Source: Phycisphaerae bacterium
Lineage (GTDB): Bacteria > Planctomycetota > Phycisphaerae > UBA1845 > Fen-1342
Direction of reading: 5' to 3'
Assembly (NCBI GenBank): GCA_028277645.1
Contig: JANQFV010000016.1
Coordinates: forward strand, 1-64,000
Length of the DNA stretch: 64,000 bases
Position numbers and translations under genes: made by a program. Below the pieces are notes generated by a model. It searched no databases. It saw nothing but the letters and a program-made list of their open reading frames with translations, and was not told the DNA's origin. Of this stretch, positions 55,562-63,958 are shown one piece after another (position 1 is the first letter of the stretch; each line of letters begins with the position of its first letter).

Positions 55562-57752
55562 CCGCTTGCGTCGAGCACAACTGGTCTTCGACGAAGCGCT
55601 GACGCGACCAGCAAACCAGCGGGAGGCGTTCGTCGCGCAGGCCTCCACCGGCGACGAGGAGTTGCACGCGCAAGTCAGCGCCCTGCTCGCCCGGTCCGCG
55701 TCCGTGCCCACCGACTTCCTGCAACCACCCGAATTCGACCCCAAGCTGCGTGGACCGACTCCCGGAGAGCCGGACCCGCTGATCGGAAAGGCAGTTGGCC
55801 CATTCCGCATCGAGCGGCTCATCGGCGGCGGTGGCATGGGCTCGGTGTATGAGGCCCGGCAGGAGCAGCCCCGCCGAAACGTTGCGCTGAAGATCATGAG
55901 CGCGTCAGTCGCATCGCGCACGGCGTTACGACGGTTCCAGTTCGAGGTCGAGATCCTCGGTCAGCTCCGTCACCCCAACATCGCGCAAGTCTACCAGGCC
56001 GGCATGCACGACTTCGGCGGCGGCCGCAAGGTGCCCTGGTTCGCGCTCGAGCTCATCCCCGACGCGCAGCCGATCACGCGGTATGCCGACGCGCAAGAAC
56101 TGGGCCTGCGCGACCGGCTGCGGTTGATGGCCGACGTGTGCGACGCTGTCCAGCACGGCCACCAGAAAGGCATCATTCACCGCGACCTGAAGCCGGGCAA
56201 CATCCTGGTCGACGCCGACGGTACGCCGAAAGTGATCGACTTCGGCATCGCCCGCGCGACGGATGCCGACATTGCAGCAACGACGATCCACACCGACTCG
56301 GGCCAGATTCTGGGCACGCTGCAATACATGAGCCCCGAGCAGTGCGACGCCGACCCGCGCGAGATTGACACGCGCAGCGACATCTATTCGCTCGGTGTTG
56401 TCCTCTACGAACTGCTGACCGGCGAGCTGCCCTACGACGCAGCGGGCACGACGATCGTCCGGGCGGCGCAGATCATTGGCGAGCATCCACCACGCTCGCC
56501 TTCGAAGCTGATTTCCAAGCTCCGCGGCGACATCGAGACGATCGTTCTGAAGGCACTGGAGAAGAACCGCGAGAACCGCTACCAGACCGCCGCCGCGCTC
56601 GCCAACGATATTCACCGGCACTTAGCCGGGGAACGGGTCGAAGCGTGTCCGCCGACGGTCTGGCGAAAAGCACTGGGTTGTGTTGCGCGGCATCCCGTCC
56701 TTGCCACAACAATCGCCTGTTTGCTCGTCTCCGCACTCGTCCTCAGCGCCACATCGATCAGTGTTTGGCTCCTGAACATGCGGCCACACTCATTGGAGTG
56801 GGACAAAACTCGTCGCAACGAAGCCCAGTTGCTTACTTTGAATGGGGCGCCACTCAAGATCTGGAGTGGCGAGCCCGGCGACATCCCTTTCGCCGCGTGG
56901 ATAGCGCGACCGCGACACATGGGTGGCAGCAGTCTAGCCCTGATCGGATACCGATGGCTGGCGGACTGTCCGGACGCCGGGAGCCTGTGCGCATACGATG
57001 TCGACAACGACCTTGATAACCCATTGTGGACACTCAGCATCCATACGGACAACCTGCCAGACCAAATGCGGACGATCCGTCGTTTCGTCGGGGAGGAATT
57101 TTCGATCTCAGATCAGTGCGCTGTACTCGACGTCTTCCCTCACAAGCCTGGGCGAGAGATCGTCGCGGTGTTTGAACACCTCACGTACTCCCCGCGTGTG
57201 CTGTGCATCATCGACCTGGAGGGACAACTACTCTATCGGAGGTGGCACGATGGAGAGATCGGATACATCTCCTGGTTGCCGGACGCGAATTTGCTCGTAC
57301 TCGCGGGCACCGACGCAAGGGTCAATTGGACCGACGGCCGGGCCCGCAACAGGCAACAAGACCCGCGCATCGTCCTCGCACTGAGACCTTCTGTTGGTTG
57401 CACCGAGGTACGAGACCTTCTGCTGGACCTGCCACCGGACGACTCCGCTGCCCCCACGTGGTGTCGGCGTTTGTTGCCCGCGGAGACAGTACCCAATACC
57501 TTCCGCATCAAGTTAAACCCTCCTCACCCGCCGCACGACCGCGGATCGAACCTGGCCGTGACCGTGTTTCCTCGTGGCGCCGGCGAGGCCATTTCCTGGG
57601 TACTCGACCAAGCCGGCCAGGAGGTATCGCGCAGTCGTGTTACGACCGAGAGCTATCAGCGCAACCGACTTCTCCCAGAGAACCACCCGGATCGCCTGCC
57701 CGATCCGAATGCGTTCTGCCTTGAGCCATATCCTCTCACGCCTGAGGGCTAA
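55533..57752 (+). CDS. Membrane Ser/Thr protein kinase coupled to the ECF sigma factor
   Basis: The 739-aa product has a ~85-aa N-terminal helical region. The kinase domain (about 90-365) is intact: glycine loop LIGGGGMGSVYEA, Lys120 (VALKIM), Glu140, catalytic Asp218 (IIHRDLKPGNILVD), DFG Asp236 (VIDFGIARA) and SPEQC near 267. One TM helix (about 388-413, VLATTIACLLVSALVLSATS) leads to an outer domain (about 415-739) of unrecognised fold. The start overlaps the ECF gene, so both are made together. The outer domain probably senses an envelope signal and the kinase passes it to the sigma factor; this is inference from the group. Confidence 0.93.
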   Translation: MTSPDLKTTDRLRRAQLVFDEALTRPANQREAFVAQASTGDEELHAQVSALLARSASVPTDFLQPPEFDPKLRGPTPGEPDPLIGKAVGPFRIERLIGGGGMGSVYEARQEQPRRNVALKIMSASVASRTALRRFQFEVEILGQLRHPNIAQVYQAGMHDFGGGRKVPWFALELIPDAQPITRYADAQELGLRDRLRLMADVCDAVQHGHQKGIIHRDLKPGNILVDADGTPKVIDFGIARATDADIAATTIHTDSGQILGTLQYMSPEQCDADPREIDTRSDIYSLGVVLYELLTGELPYDAAGTTIVRAAQIIGEHPPRSPSKLISKLRGDIETIVLKALEKNRENRYQTAAALANDIHRHLAGERVEACPPTVWRKALGCVARHPVLATTIACLLVSALVLSATSISVWLLNMRPHSLEWDKTRRNEAQLLTLNGAPLKIWSGEPGDIPFAAWIARPRHMGGSSLALIGYRWLADCPDAGSLCAYDVDNDLDNPLWTLSIHTDNLPDQMRTIRRFVGEEFSISDQCAVLDVFPHKPGREIVAVFEHLTYSPRVLCIIDLEGQLLYRRWHDGEIGYISWLPDANLLVLAGTDARVNWTDGRARNRQQDPRIVLALRPSVGCTEVRDLLLDLPPDDSAAPTWCRRLLPAETVPNTFRIKLNPPHPPHDRGSNLAVTVFPRGAGEAISWVLDQAGQEVSRSRVTTESYQRNRLLPENHPDRLPDPNAFCLEPYPLTPEG

Positions 57753-57820
57753 TTGAGGGAGCCGTCCGAAGACTGAGCAAAGCGCATGGCTCAGCCGGCG
57801 TTTCCGGCTCCGTGCCTCCC

Positions 57821-57979
57821 CCCCTCGAATCCTGGAATCCTCGAATCCTCGAACCCGACTCTGCCACCCTCGCTTGCGCTTCGGGCTCTGATTCTCCGTG
57901 CCTGCGTGCCTCAGTGCCTGCGTGCCTTCTTACTCCGTCCCTATGTCCCTGCGTCCCTACGTCCCTACGTCCCTTCTCC
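57821..57979. repeat. Composite degenerate simple repeat
   Basis: There are three successive word families. At 57821-57857 CTCGAATCCTGGAATCCTCG is followed by AATCCTCGAACC. At 57898-57926 GTGCCTGC and GTGCCTCA alternate. At 57935-57975 CGTCCCTA and CGTCCCTG repeat five times. They fill the gap between the kinase gene and the aldehyde dehydrogenase. The last family is the same as in valS (1806-1840), the first as at 26778-26810. Confidence 0.6.
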
Positions 57980-59530
57980 CTACAACTTCTCCGTAACACT
58001 CTTCCCCTGCAGGAACAGCATCAGGTAATCGCGGCCGCCGGCTTTGCTGTCGGTGCCGGACATGTTGAAGCCGCCGAAGGGCTGCACGTCGACCAGGGCG
58101 CCCGTACACTTGCGGTTGAAGTAGAGATTGCCGACGTGGAACTCGTGGCGGGCCCGCTCCAGCCGGAAACGGTCGTTCGAGAACAGCGCACCGGTCAGGC
58201 CGTAGATCGTGCCGTTAGCGATGTCGAGCGCGTCGTCGAAGTCCTTTGCCTTGATCACCGCCAGCACCGGGCCGAAGATCTCCTCCTGCGAAATCGTCGC
58301 GTTGCGATCCAGGTCCGCGATGATCGTCGGCGGCACGAAGTACCCGCCGCCGGGCACCGGCGTATCCACCAGCACGGTGCGGCCTTCCTGCTTGCCCTTC
58401 TCGATGTAGCCCAGGATCGTCTTGTGCGCGCTGGCGTCGATCACCGCGCCCATGAAGAGGTTCTCTTCGTTGGTCGTGTCGCCGACGGTCAGCTTCTTCG
58501 CCCGCGCCTCCACCTTCTCCAGCAGCGCGTCGTAGATGTCCTGGTGCGCGATCAGCCGGCTGCACGCCGAGCACTTCTGCCCCTGGAAGCCGAACGCGGA
58601 GTACACGATGCCGTCGGCGGCCGCGTCGAGATCGGCGGTCTCGTCGACGACGATGCAGTCCTTGCCGCCCATCTCGAGAATCGCCCGCTTCAGCCAGATC
58701 TGGCCCTTGTTGACCTTGCCGCACTTCTCGTAGATGCCGAGGCCGACTTCCATCGACCCGGTGAACGCGACGAAGCGCGTCTGCGGGTGCTCGACGATGT
58801 AGTCGCCAATCTCGCCGCCCGAGCCCGGCAGGAAGTTCAGCACCCCCGGCGGCAATCCGGCTTCTTCGAAGATCTCCGCCATCTTCGCCGCCACGACCGG
58901 GGCGGTGCTGGCGGGCTTCAGGACGCAGGTGTTGCCCGTGACGATCGTCGCGCTGGTCATGCCGGTCGTGATCGCCAGCGGGAAGTTCCACGGCGGAATC
59001 ACCACGCCGACGCCGAGCGGGATATAACGCAGCTCGTTGTCCTCGCCCGGGAACGGCGTGACCTCCTGCGGCCCGCCGAGGCGGATCATCTCGCGGGCGT
59101 AGAAATCGAGGAAGTCGATCGCCTCGCACGTGTCGGCGTAGGCTTCGATCCAGCCCTTCGACTCTTCGAAGCACATCCACGCGGATAGCTCGTAGACGCG
59201 CCGCCGCATAATCGCCGCGGCTTTGAAGAGAATCTTCGCGCGGATATCAGGCGCGACGCGGCTCCAGGTCTTGAACGTCTCGGCAGCGGTCTGGATGGCC
59301 TGCTCGGCCTGGTCCTGGCTGGCCTTGCTGACGTGGCCCACGACGGTCTCGAAGTTGGCCGGCATGACCGACTTGATCTTGTTGTCGGTCACGATCTTCT
59401 GATCGCCGATGCGCAACGGGTACGTCTGCCCCAACTGGCTGCGCACGTCGCGCAGCGCCGCGAGCATCTTCTCGCGCGGCTCGGACTCGGCGAAATTGAC
59501 GTACGGCTCGGGGCGATAAGGCATCAGCAT
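57980..59530 (-). CDS. 1-pyrroline-5-carboxylate (glutamate semialdehyde) dehydrogenase
   Basis: The enzyme oxidises glutamate-5-semialdehyde to glutamate with NAD+, the last step of proline breakdown. The 516-aa product has the ALDH fold with PWNFPLAI, GNTCVLKPASTAPV, FTGSMEVG, the general-base Glu (AILEMGGKD) and the nucleophile Cys (GFQGQKCSACSR), then EEIFGPVLAV near the C-terminus. The RocA/PruA-type N-terminus (EPYVNFAES, PLRIGDQKIVTDNKIKSVMP) supports the substrate call over general ALDH. ATG 59530 has GGAGG nine bases upstream. Its proline dehydrogenase partner is not in the window. Confidence 0.92.
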   Translation of the reverse strand: MLMPYRPEPYVNFAESEPREKMLAALRDVRSQLGQTYPLRIGDQKIVTDNKIKSVMPANFETVVGHVSKASQDQAEQAIQTAAETFKTWSRVAPDIRAKILFKAAAIMRRRVYELSAWMCFEESKGWIEAYADTCEAIDFLDFYAREMIRLGGPQEVTPFPGEDNELRYIPLGVGVVIPPWNFPLAITTGMTSATIVTGNTCVLKPASTAPVVAAKMAEIFEEAGLPPGVLNFLPGSGGEIGDYIVEHPQTRFVAFTGSMEVGLGIYEKCGKVNKGQIWLKRAILEMGGKDCIVVDETADLDAAADGIVYSAFGFQGQKCSACSRLIAHQDIYDALLEKVEARAKKLTVGDTTNEENLFMGAVIDASAHKTILGYIEKGKQEGRTVLVDTPVPGGGYFVPPTIIADLDRNATISQEEIFGPVLAVIKAKDFDDALDIANGTIYGLTGALFSNDRFRLERARHEFHVGNLYFNRKCTGALVDVQPFGGFNMSGTDSKAGGRDYLMLFLQGKSVTEKL

Positions 59531-59770
59531 GGCGACCAACCTCCGTTCGAGACCACCGGGGGACCATCTTCACCGCGTACTGGCGACGCGGTCCGCAGGC
59601 GTCTGCGGAACCCGGGATTATAACGCCTGGCGCTATCCCGGGGCAGCCGCCAGCCCCGAGCACGCACGGCCCGCTCAACCGAGGTCGGCGATCCGCTCGA
59701 TAGAGATGGATACCGGAGCTCCCGGCTCGCATCGGCGCGAGCCGGCCCCATTCACTCAGGAGCGCCGCCG

Positions 59771-60286
59771 ATGGACGCACAAATCGACGCCCTCCATCTC
59801 GTCCGTACGACCGTGTCCGGCAAGTTCCTCACGTTCACCGTGGGACCAACTACCTGCGGCGTCCCGGTGCGCGATGTGAAGGAGATCATTGGTCTACCAG
59901 ACATCGCCGCGGTGCCGGACGTCCCGGCGTGCGTCGCCGGCGTGATCGAGCTGCGGGGGCGGTGGGTACCCGTCATCGATCTGCGGGCGCGTCTTGATCT
60001 GGAGAAGATCGAGTACGACGAGCGGACGTGCGTCGTAGTTGTGGACATCGGCACGCCCGCCGGGCTGATTGTCGATACCGTCGACGAGCTCGTGGACGTG
60101 GTATCCGAACATATCCATGACGTCGACCCGGGCCGCACGCCGGGCGGTGACGCGGCAATCGCGATCTGGCGCCATCATGTCGAGGCGACGATCCTCCTGG
60201 ATGTATCGCGTCTTCTCAGCGGAATTGAGATGGGGCGAATCATGCAGGCCGCAGCCGTGCGCGCCAGTGACGCGCCGATGCAATAA
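59771..60286 (+). CDS. CheW-like chemotaxis coupling protein
   Basis: CheW couples receptors to the histidine kinase CheA. The 171-aa product shows the CheW fold: FLTFTVGPTTCGVPVRDVKE, VIELRGRWVPVIDLRARL, and VGLIVDTVDE-like PAGLIVDTVDELVDV. ATG 59771 has AGGAG ten bases upstream. It stands alone, with no cheA or receptor nearby, so its partners lie elsewhere. Confidence 0.9.
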   Translation: MDAQIDALHLVRTTVSGKFLTFTVGPTTCGVPVRDVKEIIGLPDIAAVPDVPACVAGVIELRGRWVPVIDLRARLDLEKIEYDERTCVVVVDIGTPAGLIVDTVDELVDVVSEHIHDVDPGRTPGGDAAIAIWRHHVEATILLDVSRLLSGIEMGRIMQAAAVRASDAPMQ

Positions 60287-60307
60287 GCGTCGGCAGTGAA
60301 GCTATCT

Positions 60308-60330
60308 CCGCACCGAGACGCCGAAACCTC
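60308..60330. repeat. Short ACCGAGACGCCGAAACC word
   Basis: This is an opposite-strand relative of the TTTCGACG/TCTCGGCG words at 4264-4292. It sits 22 bp after the cheW-like stop. Confidence 0.35.
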
Positions 60331-60420
60331 AACAATCCGACGATTTCCACCCTACAGCGCGGTCCGCCTACTGAGCGCTGGTTTGAGGCGTAAATGCTGT
60401 AGATTGCGCTAGTTTTGTGT

Positions 60421-60449
60421 TTGACATTTCCGTTTTTGTCCAGTACACC
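60421..60449 (+). promoter_or_regulatory. Candidate promoter of the H1-like protein gene
   Basis: TTGACA (60421-60426), a 17-bp T-rich spacer and TACACC (60444-60449) precede ATG 60534 by 84 bp. The -35 is perfect, the -10 is moderate. Confidence 0.5.
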
Positions 60450-60533
60450 CACCTGCCGTTGGATTCGTTTCACAGCTATAGAAACGAATCTCTGGTCACC
60501 CACACATGATTTGATTCAACTGGAGACAAACTC

Positions 60534-61001
60534 ATGCCCAAGGGTAAGCGCCGCAAGAAACTTACCGCGAAGAAGGGCGTCCGACGGATGAAGCGCCGCG
60601 TCGGTCGTCCACGCAAGGCCGTTGCCAGCCCGCTGGGGCGCGCCGTCAGCGTGGTGAACGAGCTGGATTCGTATCGCTCCGATCTGATCGCACAGCGCGA
60701 CGCAATCGACGAGCAGCTCGCGGCAGTTGACAACGCGCTGCGTGCGATGGACAGCTCCGCCGCGCCACGTGGTCCTGGTCGTCGCCCCGGACGTCAGCCC
60801 GGTCGCGCCGGCTCGCTCAAGTCATACATTGGCAAGGTCATGGGCGGACGCGGCATCATGGCGGTCAAGGACATCACCAGCGCCGTCGTGAAGGCCGGCT
60901 ACAAGTCGCGCAACAAGACGCTGGCCAAGAGCGTCGGCATCGCGCTGACCGAGATGCCCAACGTCACCAAGATCGGCCGCGGCCAATTCCGTCTCCGCTA
61001 G
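60534..61001 (+). CDS. Histone-H1-like/AT-hook basic protein
   Basis: The 155-aa product looks like a nucleoid-associated protein. A very basic N-terminus (KGKRRKKLTAKKGVRR) contains an AT-hook-like core RRVGRPRK. A helical middle follows (about 40-75, SYRSDLIAQRDAIDEQLAAV), then a second basic Gly/Pro/Arg linker (GPGRRPGRQPGRAG). The C-terminal ~60 residues (SLKSYIGKVMGGRGIMAVKD, VVKAGYKSRNKTLAKSVGIA) resemble a HARE-HTH or other winged-helix domain. ATG 60534 has GGAG eight bases upstream. DNA binding is inferred from composition. Confidence 0.82.
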   Translation: MPKGKRRKKLTAKKGVRRMKRRVGRPRKAVASPLGRAVSVVNELDSYRSDLIAQRDAIDEQLAAVDNALRAMDSSAAPRGPGRRPGRQPGRAGSLKSYIGKVMGGRGIMAVKDITSAVVKAGYKSRNKTLAKSVGIALTEMPNVTKIGRGQFRLR

Positions 61002-61123
61002 ACAGCGAACCGGAATCGTATGGGGGGCCGCACTCGGAGCCGCGGCGTTCGCCCGATGCCTTCAGTAGGCGCAGTGGCAACGCCGCGGCTGCGATCCGTT
61101 CGCCATCCTTCCCACGCCCACGT

Positions 61124-61129
61124 TACAAT
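61124..61129 (+). promoter_or_regulatory. Candidate -10 element seven bases before the tyrS start
   Basis: TACAAT ends 7 bp before ATG 61137 and no ribosome-binding sequence is present, consistent with a leaderless tyrS mRNA starting at the ATG. This also favours ATG 61137 over the ATG at 61128, which overlaps the element. Confidence 0.45.
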
Positions 61130-61136
61130 GCCCGTC

Positions 61137-62429
61137 ATGAGTACACCGGACTTTCTGAACGACCTGCAGGAACGCAATCTCGTTCACCAGATCTCGGACC
61201 CTGCAGTGGCCGACCTGCTGCGCGCCGGATCAACCGTCGGCTATGCCGGCTTTGACCCGACCGCGGATAGCCTGCACATCGGCAGCCTTGTACCACTGAT
61301 GACGCTGATGCGCTTTCAGCGCGCGGGGCACCGCCCGATCGCCCTGCTCGGCGGCGGCACCGGTCTGATCGGCGATCCGAGCGGTAAGGAAAGTGAGCGC
61401 ACGCTGCTCACGCGCGAGTCGCTCGAAAGGAATGTCGCGGGCATTCGCGCGCAGTGCGAGCGTTTCCTGGACTTCTCTTCCGACGGCGCAATCCTGGTGA
61501 ACAACGCCGACTGGCTCTGCGAGCTGAACCTCGTCGAGTTTTTGCGGGACATCGGCAAGCACTTCTCAGTCAATGTCATGGTCACGCGCGATTCCGTACG
61601 GAACCGCCTCGAGCAGCGCGAGCACGGGCTCTCCTACACAGAGTTCTCCTATATGCTGCTCCAGTCTTATGACTTCCTGGCACTGCACGATCGGCTCGGA
61701 TGCCGGCTCCAGGTCGGCGGCTCCGACCAATGGGGCAACATCATCTCTGGCGCCGACCTCATTCGCCGATTGCGCAACGTTGACGCGTATGGCGTGACCG
61801 TACCGCTGGTAACGCGCGCCGACGGCAAGAAGTTCGGCAAGACTGAAGAAGGGAACGTGTGGCTGGACACGCAACGCACCAGTCCGTACCAGTTCTATCA
61901 GTTCTGGATCAACGTCGACGATGCGGACGTAGTGCAGTACCTCAAGACTTTTACGTTTCTGCCGCTGGGTACGATTCACGACGCCCAACGAACGGTAGCG
62001 GAGCATCCGGAACAACGTGCCGCCCAGAAATTGCTGGCGGAAGAAGTGACACGCCTCGTTCATGGGGCCGACGCATTTGGCCGCGCCCAGCACGCGACGG
62101 AGTTTCTTTTCCGCAAGGACGCCGACTACCGCGAGTTGTCCGCCCTCGAATTGGCCGAGGCGTTTCACGGGGCGCCGACCACGACGCTGAATGTGGCCCA
62201 GCTCGGCGCGCCGGACGCAGGCTTGGTCGCCGTCCTGGCTGAGACCGGGTTGTACCCCTCCCGCGGCCGCGCTCGAAAGGATCTACCGTCGGGCGGAGTC
62301 TCCGTGAACAACGTGGCGGTGCGCGACGTTGAGTACGTGCTCTCAGTGAACGACCTGCTGCCCGGCGATTTTATCATCCTGCGCAAGGGTAAGAAGCACT
62401 ATCACGTGGTACGTGTCGAACGGACATGA
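61137..62429 (+). CDS. tyrS: Tyrosyl-tRNA synthetase
   Basis: This class I synthetase charges tRNA-Tyr. The 430-aa product has the HIGH motif as LHIGS, the tyrosine pocket (YAGFDPTADSLH, LQVGGSDQWGNI), the KMSKS motif as KKFGKTEEG, and an S4 RNA-binding domain at the C-terminus (PSGGVSVNNVAVRD). It is the bacterial TyrS type. There is no ribosome-binding site; a -10-like TACAAT abuts the ATG. The stop overlaps the next gene's ATG by 4 bp. Confidence 0.97.
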   Translation: MSTPDFLNDLQERNLVHQISDPAVADLLRAGSTVGYAGFDPTADSLHIGSLVPLMTLMRFQRAGHRPIALLGGGTGLIGDPSGKESERTLLTRESLERNVAGIRAQCERFLDFSSDGAILVNNADWLCELNLVEFLRDIGKHFSVNVMVTRDSVRNRLEQREHGLSYTEFSYMLLQSYDFLALHDRLGCRLQVGGSDQWGNIISGADLIRRLRNVDAYGVTVPLVTRADGKKFGKTEEGNVWLDTQRTSPYQFYQFWINVDDADVVQYLKTFTFLPLGTIHDAQRTVAEHPEQRAAQKLLAEEVTRLVHGADAFGRAQHATEFLFRKDADYRELSALELAEAFHGAPTTTLNVAQLGAPDAGLVAVLAETGLYPSRGRARKDLPSGGVSVNNVAVRDVEYVLSVNDLLPGDFIILRKGKKHYHVVRVERT

Positions 62430-63421
62430 CCCATCGACTCCCCGCCGAGTTGCAGCGCCATATCGATGAGGCCCTGGCGCGCCGCTCTGATCTGCTCAAT
62501 GACCCGCAAACCGACGTCGGCCGTTTGCTGAACGGCGCGGCGGACAACTTTCCGGGGCTGGTTGTCGAACGATTCGGCCCGGCGCTCACAGCCCAGTTAC
62601 ACGAGGGGCATTTGCAGCTTTCGCAAGCGACGGCCCGCCGATTGTGCGACGAGCTGCGCGAGCGTGTAAGCGCCACTGCCGTATACCGGAAGATGTTTCC
62701 GCGCGATCGCTCGCACGGATCGACGGAACTGGCCGCGCAACACAGCAATCCAACGCCGTGGCTGGGCAATGCTGTGGAGCCAGAAGTCGTTGTGTGCGAG
62801 CACGGACTGATGTTCGCGGTGCGTCCCTACGACGGGTATCTCACCGGGCTTTTCCTCGACCACCGTGCCAATCGCCAGCGCATCCGCTCGCTCGCGAGGG
62901 GACGACGCGTGCTCAACGCGTTTGCCTACACGTGCGGATACGCGGTGGCCGGTCTCGCCGGCGGCGCGGAGCACGTCACGAACGTCGACGTCTCGCGCAA
63001 GGCCCTCGAGTGGGGTCGCCGAAACGTCACGCTGAACGATCTGTCCGACACGCAAGCCCAGTTCATCTGCTCTGACATCTTCGACTACTACCGTCGAGCC
63101 GCGCGGCAACAACGTACGTTCGACCTGGTCGTTCTCGATCCGCCGACTTTTGCGCGAACACGCAAGCCGGCGCGAGTCTTTCAGATCGAGGAAGACCTGC
63201 CGCGCCTCGTAACGGGAGCACTCGAGTTAATGACGCATAAATCGCAACTGCTCCTGTGTACGAACCACCGCGGTACATCCGCTCGCCGGCTAAGCGAGGT
63301 TGCACTGCGTGCGGCCGCGTGCGCCGGTCGACGTGCAGCGATCGCCGCCCGTCCACGCCTGCCGCTCGACTTCCGCGGTGACCCCGGGCACGCGTCGGCG
63401 GTGCTCGTAACGGTCAAATAA
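62426..63421 (+). CDS. RlmI/RlmK-like rRNA methyltransferase
   Basis: The 331-aa product is a class I SAM-dependent methyltransferase of the RlmI/RlmK group (COG1092-like), which methylates 23S rRNA. The N-terminal part shows DNFPGLVVERFG and a Lys/Met block VYRKMFPRDR. The SAM motif reads VLNAFAYTCGYAVAGLAGGA and the catalytic motif IV LDPPTFAR. A Cys in LLLCTNHRG lies where the group has its late motif. There is no PUA domain before it. It is translationally coupled to tyrS (overlap of 4 bp). Confidence 0.87.
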   Translation: MTHRLPAELQRHIDEALARRSDLLNDPQTDVGRLLNGAADNFPGLVVERFGPALTAQLHEGHLQLSQATARRLCDELRERVSATAVYRKMFPRDRSHGSTELAAQHSNPTPWLGNAVEPEVVVCEHGLMFAVRPYDGYLTGLFLDHRANRQRIRSLARGRRVLNAFAYTCGYAVAGLAGGAEHVTNVDVSRKALEWGRRNVTLNDLSDTQAQFICSDIFDYYRRAARQQRTFDLVVLDPPTFARTRKPARVFQIEEDLPRLVTGALELMTHKSQLLLCTNHRGTSARRLSEVALRAAACAGRRAAIAARPRLPLDFRGDPGHASAVLVTVK

Positions 63422-63794
63422 GCGCCGGACGCAGAACATGCGGGGCTTGGCGCGCCCCGCAAGTGACGGATTCCCGCCACCAGCTTCCTGCTTTCGTTGA
63501 CGTGAAATCATTGACGTCCCCGGGGTAGCGCGCACAATGTGTGGCGTGTGGGGTGTTCTGGCTCGTCGCACGGCAAACGCACGGAGCCGGCATCAGTGGG
63601 CGTGGACAATACGGCGGCGATTGGACGGCGGAAGTCCAACGCCGGTGCTCGCCAGGATGACAATTCTTGGCGCGGGTCTATTGACGGCACTGTCGCGGAT
63701 GACAAGAATACCGCGCTATTAGGTTCGTTGAGGCAATTGCCCGCCGGCGCGGCGGGGCCAAAGCGAGTGGAAACGTCTCACAAGGAGTTGGCAC
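63422..63794 (+). other. Intergenic region upstream of the tandem micropeptide genes
   Basis: No protein gene of convincing type lies in these 373 bp. A GC hairpin (GCGGGGC and GCCCCGC, about 63439-63460) follows the methyltransferase gene without a T run. TTGACG (63681-63686), 17 bp and AAGAAT (63704-63709) form a weak promoter; ATTCTTG (63664-63670) and CAAGAAT (63703-63709) are inverted repeats around it. The gap could hold a small RNA, which cannot be judged by eye. Confidence 0.4.
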
Positions 63795-63878
63795 ATGTGG
63801 AGTTGGTTCCTGAATCTGTTGCCGTGGCTCATCGGCATTGCGATCGTCGTGTTCCTGTTCAACACGCTGACCACGTAA
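63795..63878 (+). CDS. 27-aa single-span membrane peptide, copy 1
   Basis: ATG 63795 has AAGGAG eight bases upstream and the frame ends with TAA at 63876. The 27-aa product begins MWSWFLNLLPWLIG, continues as a hydrophobic helix (IAIVVFLFN) and ends TLTT. It is uncharged, about the size of known membrane micropeptides and type I toxins. A second copy with the same first ten residues and an equally good ribosome-binding site starts at 63959, which argues that it is a real gene. Function unknown. Confidence 0.72.
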   Translation: MWSWFLNLLPWLIGIAIVVFLFNTLTT

Positions 63879-63903
63879 TCACACTTCAACTCAACTAGTC
63901 GTG

Positions 63904-63926
63904 CCCGTCACGCAGTGAGTGACGGG
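63904..63926 (+). other. Hairpin between the two micropeptide genes
   Basis: CCCGTCAC and GTGACGGG form a perfect 8-bp stem with a 7-nt loop. No T run follows, so it is more likely an RNA stability, processing or attenuation element than a terminator. Confidence 0.5.
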
Positions 63927-63958
63927 CTCGACGGGACACGTAGCGAAGGAGCTGGAAA

